Positions 28,172-36,722 of a stretch of DNA of 64,000 nucleotides are shown piece after piece. Each line of letters begins with the position of its first letter. The stretch's first letter is position 1. The notes beneath the pieces are model-generated. The model searched no databases. It worked only from the letters and a program-made list of their open reading frames with translations, and was not told the DNA's origin. The stretch is from Trichothermofontia sichuanensis B231 (lineage in GTDB: Bacteria; Cyanobacteriota; Cyanobacteriia; B231): positions 1,924,501-1,988,500 of the forward strand of contig NZ_CP110848.1 of assembly GCF_026240635.1 (NCBI RefSeq), read 5' to 3'. Position numbers and translations under genes: made by a program.

Positions 28172-29443
28172 CTACTCCTCTCCCAAATTCAGGACCTTAG
28201 CGACCGTCTGCACATCCTTATCGCCCCGCCCAGAACAGTTGATCACAATGCGAGGGCTACCGGTTAGCTGGGGGCAGAGATATTCTAAGTAAGCGATCGC
28301 GTGGGACGTTTCCAATGCTGGGATAATCCCCTCCAGCCGCGAGAGCCGTTGAAATCCCGCTAGGGCTTCCTGATCTGTAATACTGTAATACTCTGCGCGC
28401 CCCGTTTCCTTAAGATAGCTATGCTCTGGGCCAACCCCAGGATAATCCAAACCAGCGCTAATCGAGTGGGCTTCGAGCACCTGTCCTTCCTCATCCTGGA
28501 GCAGATAACTCATCGCTCCGTGTAACACTCCCACCTGCCCCTGGGTCAGCGTAGCAGCATGTTTGGTCGTATTCACCCCCTCCCCCGCTGCTTCTACCCC
28601 AATCAGGCGTACATTCGGTTCGGCTACAAACTCATGAAACAGGCCCATTGCATTAGACCCCCCCCCCACACAGGCCAGCAAAATATCCGGTAGCCCGCCC
28701 CAGTGTTCCTGACACTGGGCACGGGTTTCCTGACCAATAATGGCTTGCAAGTCCCGCACGAGCATGGGGTAGGGATGGGGACCCGCAACGGAACCCAGGA
28801 TGTAGTGGGTCGTTTCCACGTTGGTTACCCAATCTCGAATGGCTTCCGAGGTCGCATCCTTCAGCGTTCCTGTTCCTGCGGCGACCGGGCGAACCTCAGC
28901 CCCCAACAGGCGCATCCGAAAGACATTGAGGGCCTGCCGCTCCATGTCCTGAACCCCCATATAGATGATGCAGGTTAAACCAAAGCGGGCACATACCGTC
29001 GCCGTGGCTACCCCATGTTGGCCCGCGCCCGTTTCTGCAATAATTCGCTGCTTGCCCATGCGTTTGGCCAGTAATACCTGACCGAGGGCATTGTTAATTT
29101 TGTGGGCACCCGTATGGTTGAGATCCTCCCGTTTTAGGAAAATCTGGGGACGACTGCCATCGGGACGGGCGTAGTGGGCGCTCAGGCGTTCGGCAAAGTA
29201 GAGGGGGGTAGGCCGACCCACATAATCCCGTAAGAGGGCACGGAGTTCCCGTTGAAAGTCAGGGTCCTGTCGGTACTGCTGATAAGCTGCTTCCAACTCA
29301 GTCAGGGCTGGCATCAGGGTTTCGGGCACGTATTTGCCGCCAAAACGGCCAAAGCGGCCTAGATCGTCTGGGACAGCCGTGGGCGTTGGATTGGGTTCGC
29401 GGAGTGGCTCTGTAGGAGAATCGATGCGGGAAGCTTGGGTCAC
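28172..29443 (-). CDS. trpB: tryptophan synthase beta subunit
   Basis: 423 aa from GTG 29443. PLP enzyme joining indole and serine to make tryptophan. The PLP lysine lies in [11 protein letters not shown], the phosphate-binding glycine loop in VGGGSNAMG, and the N-terminal [14 protein letters not shown] segment is typical of TrpB1. The first ~30 residues are a non-conserved, Pro/Thr-rich extension, so an internal start is possible, but no better candidate is obvious. No trpA is adjacent, as usual in cyanobacteria. The MAPEG gene follows. Confidence 0.93.
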   Translation of the reverse strand: MTQASRIDSPTEPLREPNPTPTAVPDDLGRFGRFGGKYVPETLMPALTELEAAYQQYRQDPDFQRELRALLRDYVGRPTPLYFAERLSAHYARPDGSRPQIFLKREDLNHTGAHKINNALGQVLLAKRMGKQRIIAETGAGQHGVATATVCARFGLTCIIYMGVQDMERQALNVFRMRLLGAEVRPVAAGTGTLKDATSEAIRDWVTNVETTHYILGSVAGPHPYPMLVRDLQAIIGQETRAQCQEHWGGLPDILLACVGGGSNAMGLFHEFVAEPNVRLIGVEAAGEGVNTTKHAATLTQGQVGVLHGAMSYLLQDEEGQVLEAHSISAGLDYPGVGPEHSYLKETGRAEYYSITDQEALAGFQRLSRLEGIIPALETSHAIAYLEYLCPQLTGSPRIVINCSGRGDKDVQTVAKVLNLGEE

Positions 29444-29614
29444 AGGTACCTTTCGAGAAAAATCACAGTTCCCATCTTAACCCGCAACCTTAACTCACAT
29501 CTCAGCGGCCTCGCGGCTACCGTTATCATTTGAGCATCAATGGGGCATCCTGGAATCAGACAATCGCAGTCAATGGCAGGTGCGATAGTTAGAGAATAAG
29601 GCGCGAGGGATGTC

Positions 29615-29851
29615 ATGAAGACACTATTTGGCAAGCTAGTCATCCTGGGTATTCTTCTGTTTTTGATTTTTATGGCGATCGGGGATATTCTGCCACCCCC
29701 GCTCCGTCAGGCAAGTCTGCAAACACGGGCAACCTTAAATGCCTGGATGGTGAGTCTCATCCCCAATTGGGAACCGAAAACGAAACCCTACCAACGCACG
29801 GAAGAGGCTCTGAAGCAGGAGGAGCAGGGGATTAGGCAGGATGGGAAATAG
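29615..29851 (+). CDS. small single-span membrane protein
   Basis: 78 aa, ATG 29615 preceded by GAGGGA. One N-terminal hydrophobic span (residues ~7-24, LVILGILLFLIFMAIGDI) is followed by a polar segment with IPNWEPKTKPYQR. I do not recognise a family, but the composition and ribosome site support a real gene. Divergent from trpB. Confidence 0.6.
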   Translation: MKTLFGKLVILGILLFLIFMAIGDILPPPLRQASLQTRATLNAWMVSLIPNWEPKTKPYQRTEEALKQEEQGIRQDGK

Positions 29852-29942
29852 TGGCGCTAGGGAGAATGGCCCTAGCAGGCTAGGACAAGGAGGGTAGGTA
29901 CCCGCTAGAGCAATGCTTAATCTAAGACGTTAATAACCCGTT

Positions 29943-30159
29943 GGCTCTCCTGAGTTTATGGTTAGAGCGCTACGCGCCCCCACCATAAACTTAGCGTTTG
30001 CGATCGTTTGTTTGTATGGTCAATCCAAATAAGAACGACACGATTTTTGACTGCCCTCTCCCGCTCTGGGAGAGGGGTTGGAGGTGAAGGTGCTGTTTCA
30101 GCCTAAATTGCAATGACTATAGTTGCTGATACTATTTACCCCAAACCCCCAGAAGAGCC
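29943..30159 (+). mobile_element. GGCTCT-ended MITE with nested 107-bp MITE
   Basis: The left end is GGCTCTCCTGAGTTTATGGT and the right end, read inverted, GGCTCTTCTGGGGGTTTGGG. The 8 bases outside are AACCCGTT (29935-29942) and AACACGTT (30160-30167), a target duplication with one mismatch. The internal palindrome GCGCTACGCGC lies beside CCCCCACCATAAACTTAG. The 107-bp element at 30015-30121 is inserted inside. End sequence and 8-bp duplication are compatible with the ISL3 family (from memory). Confidence 0.75.
30015..30121 (+). mobile_element. 107-bp MITE, copy G (+), nested
   Basis: Full-length forward copy inserted at a TA within the element at 29943-30159. The uninterrupted relative at 57709-57820 reads TTTGTAGCTGCTGATACTG at the same place, so the insertion duplicated TA and nothing else. 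Confidence 0.93.
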
Positions 30160-30165
30160 AACACG

Positions 30166-30732
30166 TTAATAACATAACTGTGAAACCGTATTAAAGGGCG
30201 AATTACGCCAACTGGCAGGATAGCATGATCTTAGGGTGCGACTCTCACTATTACCGTAAGAATAGGGAGGGCGATAGGGATAGGTATTGAGATCCGGTTG
30301 ATAGAGGCCACGATCGCGGCGACTGGGGAAAGAGCGGTCGCGATCGAACCCAATATCCTCACGATAAACCCGATCACGGGTAATGATCCGGGTTCGCGGT
30401 CTGCTGGCAGGCCCTTCCTGATAAATGATAATGGTTTCCGCCTTTGGGGCTACGATCACCGTCTGAGGCCGTCCTAGGCGCGATCGCGTTGTATCGCCAT
30501 AGGGAAATCGCCCCCATGCGTCAGTCTGGCCTAACGGTTGCGGGTAGACAGGCGCAGGATATTGCCGAACCCACGACGATCGCGGGTAAGGGTTACCAAC
30601 CTGGAGATAAATACCCGGCTGCGGAGCCTCCAAAGCCAGATAGGGATCGGGTTGACCCGCTTGTGCAACGTCGGCCACCAGGGGAATCATCGCGGTTGCA
30701 AGTGCGGTTGCAACATTCAATATAGTTTTCAT
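30166..30732 (-). CDS. exported protein of unknown function
   Basis: 188 aa. Residues 1-25 look like a signal peptide (ILNVATALATAMIPLVADVAQA, Ala-x-Ala type site). The mature part is rich in Pro, Tyr, Arg and Ser with several basic-aromatic runs and two late Cys (RSCYPASW...QLCY), giving a secreted, low-complexity basic protein. I do not recognise the family. The TAA stop lies in the target duplication of the adjacent MITE, so the C-terminus may have been trimmed. Confidence 0.65.
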   Translation of the reverse strand: MKTILNVATALATAMIPLVADVAQAGQPDPYLALEAPQPGIYLQVGNPYPRSSWVRQYPAPVYPQPLGQTDAWGRFPYGDTTRSRLGRPQTVIVAPKAETIIIYQEGPASRPRTRIITRDRVYREDIGFDRDRSFPSRRDRGLYQPDLNTYPYRPPYSYGNSESRTLRSCYPASWRNSPFNTVSQLCY

Positions 30733-30925
30733 TGTGACGAACTCCTGAAGTTTGCTCTACACCGACAAGCTGGCTGAGAAGACGGGGTGATCGGTCGCGG
30801 CGATCGCACTCACTACGCGACGTACTTTCCATCTCCTGAACTAGGAGGCATTCCGTAGGCGCAAGCACCCTTAAGGGACACAGATGCAGTCCAAGACCCC
30901 AAAATTTATAAAATGGCTGGGGGGT
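30733..30925. other. leader region of the exported protein gene
   Basis: No gene seen. Together with the 135-bp repeat that follows and the bases to 31205 it forms a 473-base non-coding block between two minus-strand genes. Confidence 0.4.
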
Positions 30926-31060
30926 GCATCTCACTGGTACGGCCCTCACCCTAAATCCCTCGCCCAGAGCGGGAGTGGGCATGGAAAATCCGGCTCCCCT
31001 TCTCCCCACTTGGGAGAAGGGGTTGGGGGATGAAGGCTGCATCTTGCCCAACTGAGATGC
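30926..31060 (-). mobile_element. 135-bp MITE, second family
   Basis: The ends are GCATCTCACTGGTAC and, inverted, GCATCTCAGTTGGGCAAG. The interior has ATCCCTC...GAGCGGGAG and CCCCTTCTCCCC...GGGAGAAGGGG hairpins. A copy of identical length lies at 57176-57310 in the opposite orientation. Non-coding. Confidence 0.75.
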
Positions 31061-31205
31061 TTCCTGGCTGGAAGACTGGTCCTAGCTATTAATTCAGTTT
31101 AGACGGTTAGCCTAGCCGCCTGCCGCCACAGCAAGAATTATCGCCAGCAGCCACAGCAGCCACTGAGGTCAGGGGTAAACCTAATCGGCAATAACCTGGG
31201 GATGT

Positions 31206-31985
31206 CTATTCCACAATAAGCTGGGCAGCCCGATTGAAGCATTGGTGATAAATGCCCCAGGTTACCAACAGGGCAGTCAGTAAATTGGCAAAAGCCAACA
31301 TGAACATGATCAACATTTGGTAAAGCGAGGCCGTCAAGGGATTAATGCCACTCAGGAGTTGTCCGGTGATAATCCCTGGTAGGGTGACCATACCCACCAC
31401 CATCATGGCATTGATAATCGGGATCAGACCGGCTTTGATGGCATCGCGGCGATAGGCGGCGATCGCTTGCTGGGGCGTTGCGCCTAAACTCAGGTGGGTT
31501 TCGATTTCCAGGCGGCTGGTTTTGACCGTACTCAGTAAGCGTTCGCCAGCGATCGCGCTGCTGTTCATCGCATTGCCCAAGACAATCCCAGCCAGTGGTA
31601 CTAAGTATTGCGGTTCATACCAACTAGGGGGACGAATCACCAGCAGGGTTGTATAGCCCAGGGTCAGCACCGTACTCACCAGGATTGATCCCCAAACCAA
31701 CGGTAATAGACCGGGCAAGCGTTTGCTGATGCGGTTACGAGCCACGATTGCGGCGATCGTCAACATCACGAGTGTCACCCCCAACACCGCCCAGGGAGAC
31801 TCCAGACTGAACACGATCGCCAACACATAACCCACTACCAGAAGTTGCAGCGTCGTGCGGGCCGTCGCCATCGCGAGACTGCCTGCTAGATCCAACCGTT
31901 GCCATGCCGATAGGCCAATCGCGATCGCCATGAGGCCAGCGGCCCAGAGTAAATCGCCCAGACTCAGAGTGATGATCGTTTCCAC
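31206..31985 (-). CDS. FetB-like ABC permease (UPF0014)
   Basis: About 259 aa from GTG 31985 (the frame stays open to a TTG at 32021). At least six hydrophobic spans; conserved UPF0014 segments include PLAGIVLGNAMNSSAIAGERL, LSLGATPQQA and the GMVTLPGIITGQLLSG motif. E. coli FetAB exports iron; the ATPase partner FetA is not adjacent here. Expected in the plasma membrane. Transcribed alone, convergent with nothing close by. Confidence 0.85.
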   Translation of the reverse strand: METIITLSLGDLLWAAGLMAIAIGLSAWQRLDLAGSLAMATARTTLQLLVVGYVLAIVFSLESPWAVLGVTLVMLTIAAIVARNRISKRLPGLLPLVWGSILVSTVLTLGYTTLLVIRPPSWYEPQYLVPLAGIVLGNAMNSSAIAGERLLSTVKTSRLEIETHLSLGATPQQAIAAYRRDAIKAGLIPIINAMMVVGMVTLPGIITGQLLSGINPLTASLYQMLIMFMLAFANLLTALLVTWGIYHQCFNRAAQLIVE

Positions 31986-32223
31986 AGGTTTTGGACAGTA
32001 GAGATAGATACTACTGCCCAACCTAGCATGGGAGACCGGCAGACATCATGACTTTCTTTTTCCGGCAAAATTTGGTTCTATGATGGTCAGGCTTACCAAG
32101 CTATTTAGGTGCGTGGTGCGTGGTACGTGGCAGATATGGGAGCCTCCCGATCTTCTGATTCCCTCTCCCCTATTCCCTACCCCCTAAGCGTCTCCTGTGC
32201 TGTTATGTTGGGACTTTCTGTTT

Positions 32224-33363
32224 GTGAACACTATCCCCCTCCTCGATCTGGTTGGACAGTATCAACAAATTGGTGATGAGATCACCGAAGCTGTGGCGGC
32301 GGTCCTCGCTTCGGGAGCCTATATTGGTGGTCCCGTCGTCGAAACCTTTGAGCAGCAGTTTGCTAACTATGTGGGGGTGAGCGAGTGTGTGGCCTGCAAT
32401 TCCGGCACGGATGCGCTCTTCCTGGCCCTGCGTGCCCTAGGGATTGGTCCAGGGGATGAGGTGATTACCACCCCTTTTACATTCATTGCGACGGCTGAGG
32501 TCATTCAAAGAGTGGGAGCGACTCCCGTTTTTGTTGATGTAGACGCCCATACCTATAACCTGGATTTAGATCAGGTCGAGTCGGCGATCGGACCACGGAC
32601 CAAGGCGATCATTCCCGTCCATCTATTTGGTCAGCCTGTGGATATGACCCGCCTAAGCGCGATCGCTGCCCAACACCAGCTTGCGATCGTAGAAGACTGC
32701 GCCCAGGCAACCGGCGCGACTTGGGCCGATCGTCCCGTAGGCAGTTGGGGGATCATGGGCTGTTTTAGTTTTTATCCCACCAAGAATCTGGGAGCTTGCG
32801 GCGATGGGGGAGCCATTACAACCCATGATCCCGCGATCGCGGCTAAACTGCGTATGCTGCGGAATCACGGTCAAAGCCAACGCTACCTCTATGAAATAGG
32901 GGGCGTGAACAGTCGGCTGGATGCGATCCAGGCTGCAATTCTCACCGTTAAGCTCCGGTATCTGGACCAGTGGAATGCTCAACGCCAAGCTGCCGCCGAT
33001 CGCTACACCCGTCTGCTTCAATCCCTACCCGGTCTTCTTCCCCCCCAACCCCAACCCGGCGGCAAAAGTGTTTGGAACCAATACACCCTGCGGGTCACCG
33101 ATAGTCAGGCAGACCCAGGGCAGACTAACCGTCGAGACACGCTCCGACAGTATTTACAAACACACGGGATCGGTTCAATGGTCTACTATCCGATTCCCCT
33201 ACACCTGCAACCGGTCTATGCCCACCTCGGTTACCAACCGGGTCAACTGCCGGTATCGGAACAATTGGCCACTGAAGTTCTCTCCCTCCCCCTCTTCCCC
33301 GAACTGACGGCAGCCCAACAAACCCAAATCGTCTATGTGTTGAAAGATTACTGCGGCGGTTAA
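32224..33363 (+). CDS. DegT/DnrJ/EryC1/StrS aminotransferase
   Basis: 379 aa from GTG 32224 (family start xNTIPLLDL); a GTG at 32197 is also in frame. PLP-dependent sugar aminotransferase acting on nucleotide-linked keto-sugars for glycan or lipopolysaccharide synthesis. The PLP lysine is in FYPTKNLGACGDGG, the cofactor-contact segment EDCAQATGA precedes it, and CNSGTDALFLAL binds the phosphate. No other sugar-biosynthesis gene lies nearby, so the product sugar is unknown. Confidence 0.9.
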   Translation: MNTIPLLDLVGQYQQIGDEITEAVAAVLASGAYIGGPVVETFEQQFANYVGVSECVACNSGTDALFLALRALGIGPGDEVITTPFTFIATAEVIQRVGATPVFVDVDAHTYNLDLDQVESAIGPRTKAIIPVHLFGQPVDMTRLSAIAAQHQLAIVEDCAQATGATWADRPVGSWGIMGCFSFYPTKNLGACGDGGAITTHDPAIAAKLRMLRNHGQSQRYLYEIGGVNSRLDAIQAAILTVKLRYLDQWNAQRQAAADRYTRLLQSLPGLLPPQPQPGGKSVWNQYTLRVTDSQADPGQTNRRDTLRQYLQTHGIGSMVYYPIPLHLQPVYAHLGYQPGQLPVSEQLATEVLSLPLFPELTAAQQTQIVYVLKDYCGG

Positions 33364-33443
33364 CGTGGATAAACCGATCAACCCATGTCATGCCCCTGAG
33401 TCATTGACCATAAGGCATAACCACAAACCTACCTGATGCTCAC

Positions 33444-33468
33444 AAAAAAGCGCCCTCAGGGGGGCGCT
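33444..33468 (-). terminator. rho-independent terminator of psbA
   Basis: On the minus strand a G+C stem AGCGCCC/GGGCGCT with a short loop is followed directly by TTTTTT. It lies ~60 bases past the psbA stop codon, the standard position. Confidence 0.85.
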
Positions 33469-33527
33469 GTTCAAACTGGTTCAAGCTATGAGCAACTCGT
33501 AGCGAGTTAGAGCTTGATTAGACTTGA

Positions 33528-34610
33528 TTAGCCGTTGATGCTAGGAGCAATCAGGGCAACTGGAGCCGACTCAGCACTGGCCAAATCGAGGGGGAAGTTG
33601 TGAGCGTTACGCTCGTGCATTACCTCGAAGCCCAGGTTAGCGCGGTTGAGCACATCAGCCCAAGTGTTGATCACGCGGCCTTCCGAATCCAGCACGCTTT
33701 GGTTGAAGTTGAAGCCGTTCAAGTTGAACGCCATCGTGCTAATACCGAGAGCGGTGAACCAGATACCCACGACCGGCCAGAGGGCCAAGAAGAAGTGCAA
33801 GGAACGACTGTTGTTGAAGCTGGCGTATTGGAAGATCAGGCGACCGAAGTAGCCGTGGGCAGCAACGATGTTGTAAGTTTCTTCCTCTTGACCAAACTTG
33901 TAACCGTAGTTTTGCGATTCGGTTTCGCTGGTTTCACGCACCAAGCTGGAGGTAACCAAAGAACCGTGCATGGCGCTGAACAGAGAGCCACCGAAGACAC
34001 CAGCCACACCGAGCATGTGGAAGGGGTGCATCAGGATGTTGTGCTCAGCTTGGAACACGAACATGAAGTTGAAGGTACCACTAATCCCCAGGGGCATCCC
34101 ATCGGAGAACGAACCTTGACCCAGGGGGTAAATCAAGAACACAGCCGTGGCAGCAGCAACCGGCGCCGAGTAAGCCACTGCAATCCAGGGACGCATCCCC
34201 AGACGGTAGCTCAGTTCCCACTCACGACCCATGTAGCAGAACACACCGATCAGGAAGTGGAAGATAATCAGTTGGTACGGACCACCGTTGTAGAGCCACT
34301 CGTCGAGAGAAGCGGCTTCCCAAATCGGGTAGAAGTGCAGACCGATCGCATTGGAGGAAGGCACCACTGCCCCAGAGATGATGTTGTTGCCGTAGAGCAA
34401 AGAACCCGCAACAGGCTCCCGAATACCGTCGATATCAACGGGCGGAGCAGCAATGAAGGCGATAATGAAGCAGGTGGTGGCAGTCAGCAGCGTCGGGATC
34501 ATCAGCACCCCGAACCAACCCACGTACAGGCGGTTGTTGGTGCTGGTTACCCACTGACAAAACTGCTCCCATACGGAAGCGGATTGTCTTTGTTGTAAGG
34601 TAGCTGTCAT
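33528..34610 (-). CDS. psbA: photosystem II D1 protein, E130 form
   Basis: 360 aa from ATG 34610 ([17 protein letters not shown]). Core reaction-centre subunit binding P680, pheophytin, QB and the Mn cluster in the thylakoid membrane. Five spans; residue 130 is Glu, the form associated with high light in strains with several psbA genes. The Mn ligands near the C-terminus (H332, E333, H337, D342) are present, and the 16-residue extension after Ala344 is removed by CtpA. Upstream lie a strong promoter and a leader hairpin; downstream is a terminator, so the gene is monocistronic. The frame is open beyond the ATG but that part is leader. Confidence 0.98.
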   Translation of the reverse strand: MTATLQQRQSASVWEQFCQWVTSTNNRLYVGWFGVLMIPTLLTATTCFIIAFIAAPPVDIDGIREPVAGSLLYGNNIISGAVVPSSNAIGLHFYPIWEAASLDEWLYNGGPYQLIIFHFLIGVFCYMGREWELSYRLGMRPWIAVAYSAPVAAATAVFLIYPLGQGSFSDGMPLGISGTFNFMFVFQAEHNILMHPFHMLGVAGVFGGSLFSAMHGSLVTSSLVRETSETESQNYGYKFGQEEETYNIVAAHGYFGRLIFQYASFNNSRSLHFFLALWPVVGIWFTALGISTMAFNLNGFNFNQSVLDSEGRVINTWADVLNRANLGFEVMHERNAHNFPLDLASAESAPVALIAPSING

Positions 34611-34644
34611 AATTGAAGTTACAACTGAAAAAGTTGGATGTGTG

Positions 34645-34670
34645 ATATCCGAACCAGACCGTTCGGATAT
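34645..34670 (-). promoter_or_regulatory. psbA 5'-leader hairpin
   Basis: A perfect 10-bp inverted repeat (ATATCCGAAC / GTTCGGATAT) with a 6-base loop. It ends 34 bases before the psbA ATG and begins a few bases after the -10 box, so it would form at the extreme 5' end of the mRNA. Probable role in transcript stability (inference). Confidence 0.75.
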
Positions 34671-34674
34671 TTTT

Positions 34675-34703
34675 ATGTTAACCCCATTGTTAACTTCTGT
34701 AAA
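34675..34703 (-). promoter_or_regulatory. psbA promoter
   Basis: Read on the minus strand: -35 TTTACA at 34703-34698, a 17-base spacer, and -10 TAACAT at 34680-34675, giving a transcription start near 34669-34671 and a ~60-base leader. The spacer contains GTTAAC, and a second GTTAAC overlaps the -10 box. Sigma-70 type with spacing typical for cyanobacterial psbA genes. Confidence 0.7.
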
Positions 34704-34967
34704 GATTTTTGCTGGTTTTTTAATCATTACTTCGCCTTATGCCAACTAAAAGCATAGCTTATTTGTCTAGATCGACCGGGCAGAAGTGCTTTCTGGAGGC
34801 AATGTCTGGTGCATCACGATCGGACTGACCTCCCTTGATCGAGGGATCTCTTCAGATTGCGTTACAATTTCGCCCTTGACGCAGCTTTTTACTGCCTTTT
34901 GTTAAGTGCTGTTTACAATCGTTCTTTACAATCCCTCGCGTTCTGAGCTGCTTCTTCCTGACCCCCT

Positions 34968-35744
34968 ATGGACATCCTGCGCCTACCTGCCTTGACGGAT
35001 AACTATATCTTTCTGCTCTATGACGCCGATCGCGCGATCGCGGCTGCCGTTGATCCCGCTGAGCCGCAGCCCGTCCTCAAAGAACTAGATCGCCTGGGGG
35101 CCACCCTCACCGCTATTTTCAATACCCACCACCATTGGGATCACATTGGGGGCAACGAGGTCTTGTTAAGAGCTTTCCCACAGGCCGTGGTCTATGGCGG
35201 GGCAGAAGACCGGGGCCGAATTCCGGGGCAGCAGGTGTTTTTGCAGGCGGGCGATCGCGTTGAATGGGGCGATCGGGTTGCTGAGATTCTCTTCCTGCCT
35301 GGTCATACCCGTGCCCATATTGCTTACTACTTCCCACCGGTTGAGCAGAGTGACGGTTGGGGAGAATTGTTCTGTGGTGATACCCTGTTTGCTGGTGGTT
35401 GTGGACGTCTCTTAGAAGGGACACCGGCTCAGATGGTGGCCTCCCTGAGCCAGATTCGCGCCTTGCCCGATCGCACGCGTGTCTGGTGTGCGCATGAATA
35501 TACCCTCAAGAATCTGCAATTTGCCCTGACAGTCGATGGCGAGAATCCCGATCTGCTAGCCCGGTTTGCCGCAGTTCAGCAGGCTCGACAACACCAAGAG
35601 GCAACCGTTCCCTCAGCGCTGGGGGTGGAGAAACGCACGAATCCATTTTTGCGTTGGGATCAACCGGCTTTGCAGCGATCGGTCAGCAGCCAAGACCCCA
35701 TCCAAACCTTTGCCCGAATGCGTGGGATGAAGGATCGATTTTAA
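34968..35744 (+). CDS. gloB: hydroxyacylglutathione hydrolase (glyoxalase II)
   Basis: 258 aa, metallo-beta-lactamase fold. Cleaves S-lactoylglutathione to lactate and glutathione. The binuclear metal motif [10 protein letters not shown] is at residues ~52-61, with further ligands in [15 protein letters not shown] and CAHEYT; the C-terminal substrate domain ends NPFLRW...R. The length matches the family. ATG 34968. Divergent from psbA; the ~240 bases between the psbA promoter and this start hold no other gene. Confidence 0.93.
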   Translation: MDILRLPALTDNYIFLLYDADRAIAAAVDPAEPQPVLKELDRLGATLTAIFNTHHHWDHIGGNEVLLRAFPQAVVYGGAEDRGRIPGQQVFLQAGDRVEWGDRVAEILFLPGHTRAHIAYYFPPVEQSDGWGELFCGDTLFAGGCGRLLEGTPAQMVASLSQIRALPDRTRVWCAHEYTLKNLQFALTVDGENPDLLARFAAVQQARQHQEATVPSALGVEKRTNPFLRWDQPALQRSVSSQDPIQTFARMRGMKDRF

Positions 35745-35787
35745 ATATCTTTAATTATTTTTAAGTTTTTTTAAAATATAAAAAATA

Positions 35788-35894
35788 TATAGTCATTGCA
35801 ATTTAGGCTGAAACAGCACCCTCACCCCCAACCCTCTCCCGCTCTGGGAGAGGGGAGTGAAAAACTGTATTGTTCTTATTTGGATCGACCAATA
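35788..35894 (-). mobile_element. 107-bp MITE, copy H (-)
   Basis: Reverse copy beginning TATAGTCATTGCAATTTAGG and ending GGATCGACCAATA (one substitution and a small indel at the end). It lies in A+T-rich DNA after gloB and upstream of the IS630 remnant. Confidence 0.85.
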
Positions 35895-36020
35895 AAAATA
35901 GAGGTGCTGTTATGGCATCCTCTATACTACTGCGGTCTAATAGCAGCAATACAGCCTTTACCTAAAACACCAGGTACGCCATAATAGAAGTAGCGTATGA
36001 GGTTAGCATGAAAGACGGTG

Positions 36021-36422
36021 ATGAGCTACTACTCTGTGGATTTTCGTAAAAAAATCGTAGAGGCTTATGAAAAAGGAGGCACTTCTATTCGCAAAGTAGC
36101 CCAGCAATTTTTGGTCAGTCCTGACACGGTAAGACGATTGTTAAAACAATATCGATCAACGGGAAGCTTATCGCCCAAAAAGTGTGGAACTAAGAAAAAA
36201 AGCGTCTTATCTCAGCATCGGGAAGCCGTACTAGCAATTGTAGAAGCTAACCCTGATTTCACCTTATGGCAATATTGTCAAGCTGTGAAAGAGGAGCTAG
36301 GTATTGTTGTCAATACCAGTATGATGGATAGATTTTTAAAGCAACACAACATCAGGCCTCAAAAAAAATTCAAAGGGACGAAGAAGTCGTTTAACTGTTA
36401 CATCGAGACAGAGGTCCAATAG
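36021..36422 (+). pseudogene. IS630-family transposase, N-terminal remnant
   Basis: 133 codons from ATG 36021 (GTG 36018 also possible). The N-terminal helix-turn-helix (SVDFRKKIVEAYEKGGTSIRKVAQQFLVS) and second helical part (LKQHNIRPQKKFK) match the first half of IS630-type transposases. The DDE catalytic domain is absent: reading stops at TAG 36420 in the segment where relatives run ...TETExVQ into the catalytic part, and no frame continues it. An inactive fragment. Codon use is A+T-richer than its neighbours. It is flanked by 107-bp MITE copies at 35788 and 36486. Confidence 0.8.
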
Positions 36423-36485
36423 TACCCATCATTATATAGTCTTTTCTGAGCTTCACTGAGGTGCGATTACTCAGATAAACAAGCT

Positions 36486-36549
36486 TATAGTCATTGCAAT
36501 TTAGACTGAAACAGCACCCTCACCCCAAGCCCCTCTGGGAGAGGGGCTT
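36486..36549 (-). mobile_element. truncated 107-bp MITE, copy I (-)
   Basis: Starts TATAGTCATTGCAATTTAGA and matches to the centre hairpin (CCCCTCTGGGAGAGGGG), then ends; about 64 bases remain. Confidence 0.75.
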
Positions 36550-36722
36550 AGACATCTCTTCCTAATCTGAAATAACTATCATGAAAATGTTCATGCTTAC
36601 CTCAGTAATTTTGGCCTATCTGGATTGGCTTGATGTACTAATCCCTAAAAAAGGACAGGTGAGGGCTAGCCTGCCTGTCCAGTTGAGCGAATTCCGCAGT
36701 GTAGGTTTGGAAATGGAACTTC

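Noticed and set aside
33600-34598. 332-codon open frame on the plus strand opposite psbA
   Set aside because: It lies entirely antisense to the highly conserved psbA gene. Long antisense frames are expected there because of strong codon bias, and the translation resembles nothing known.
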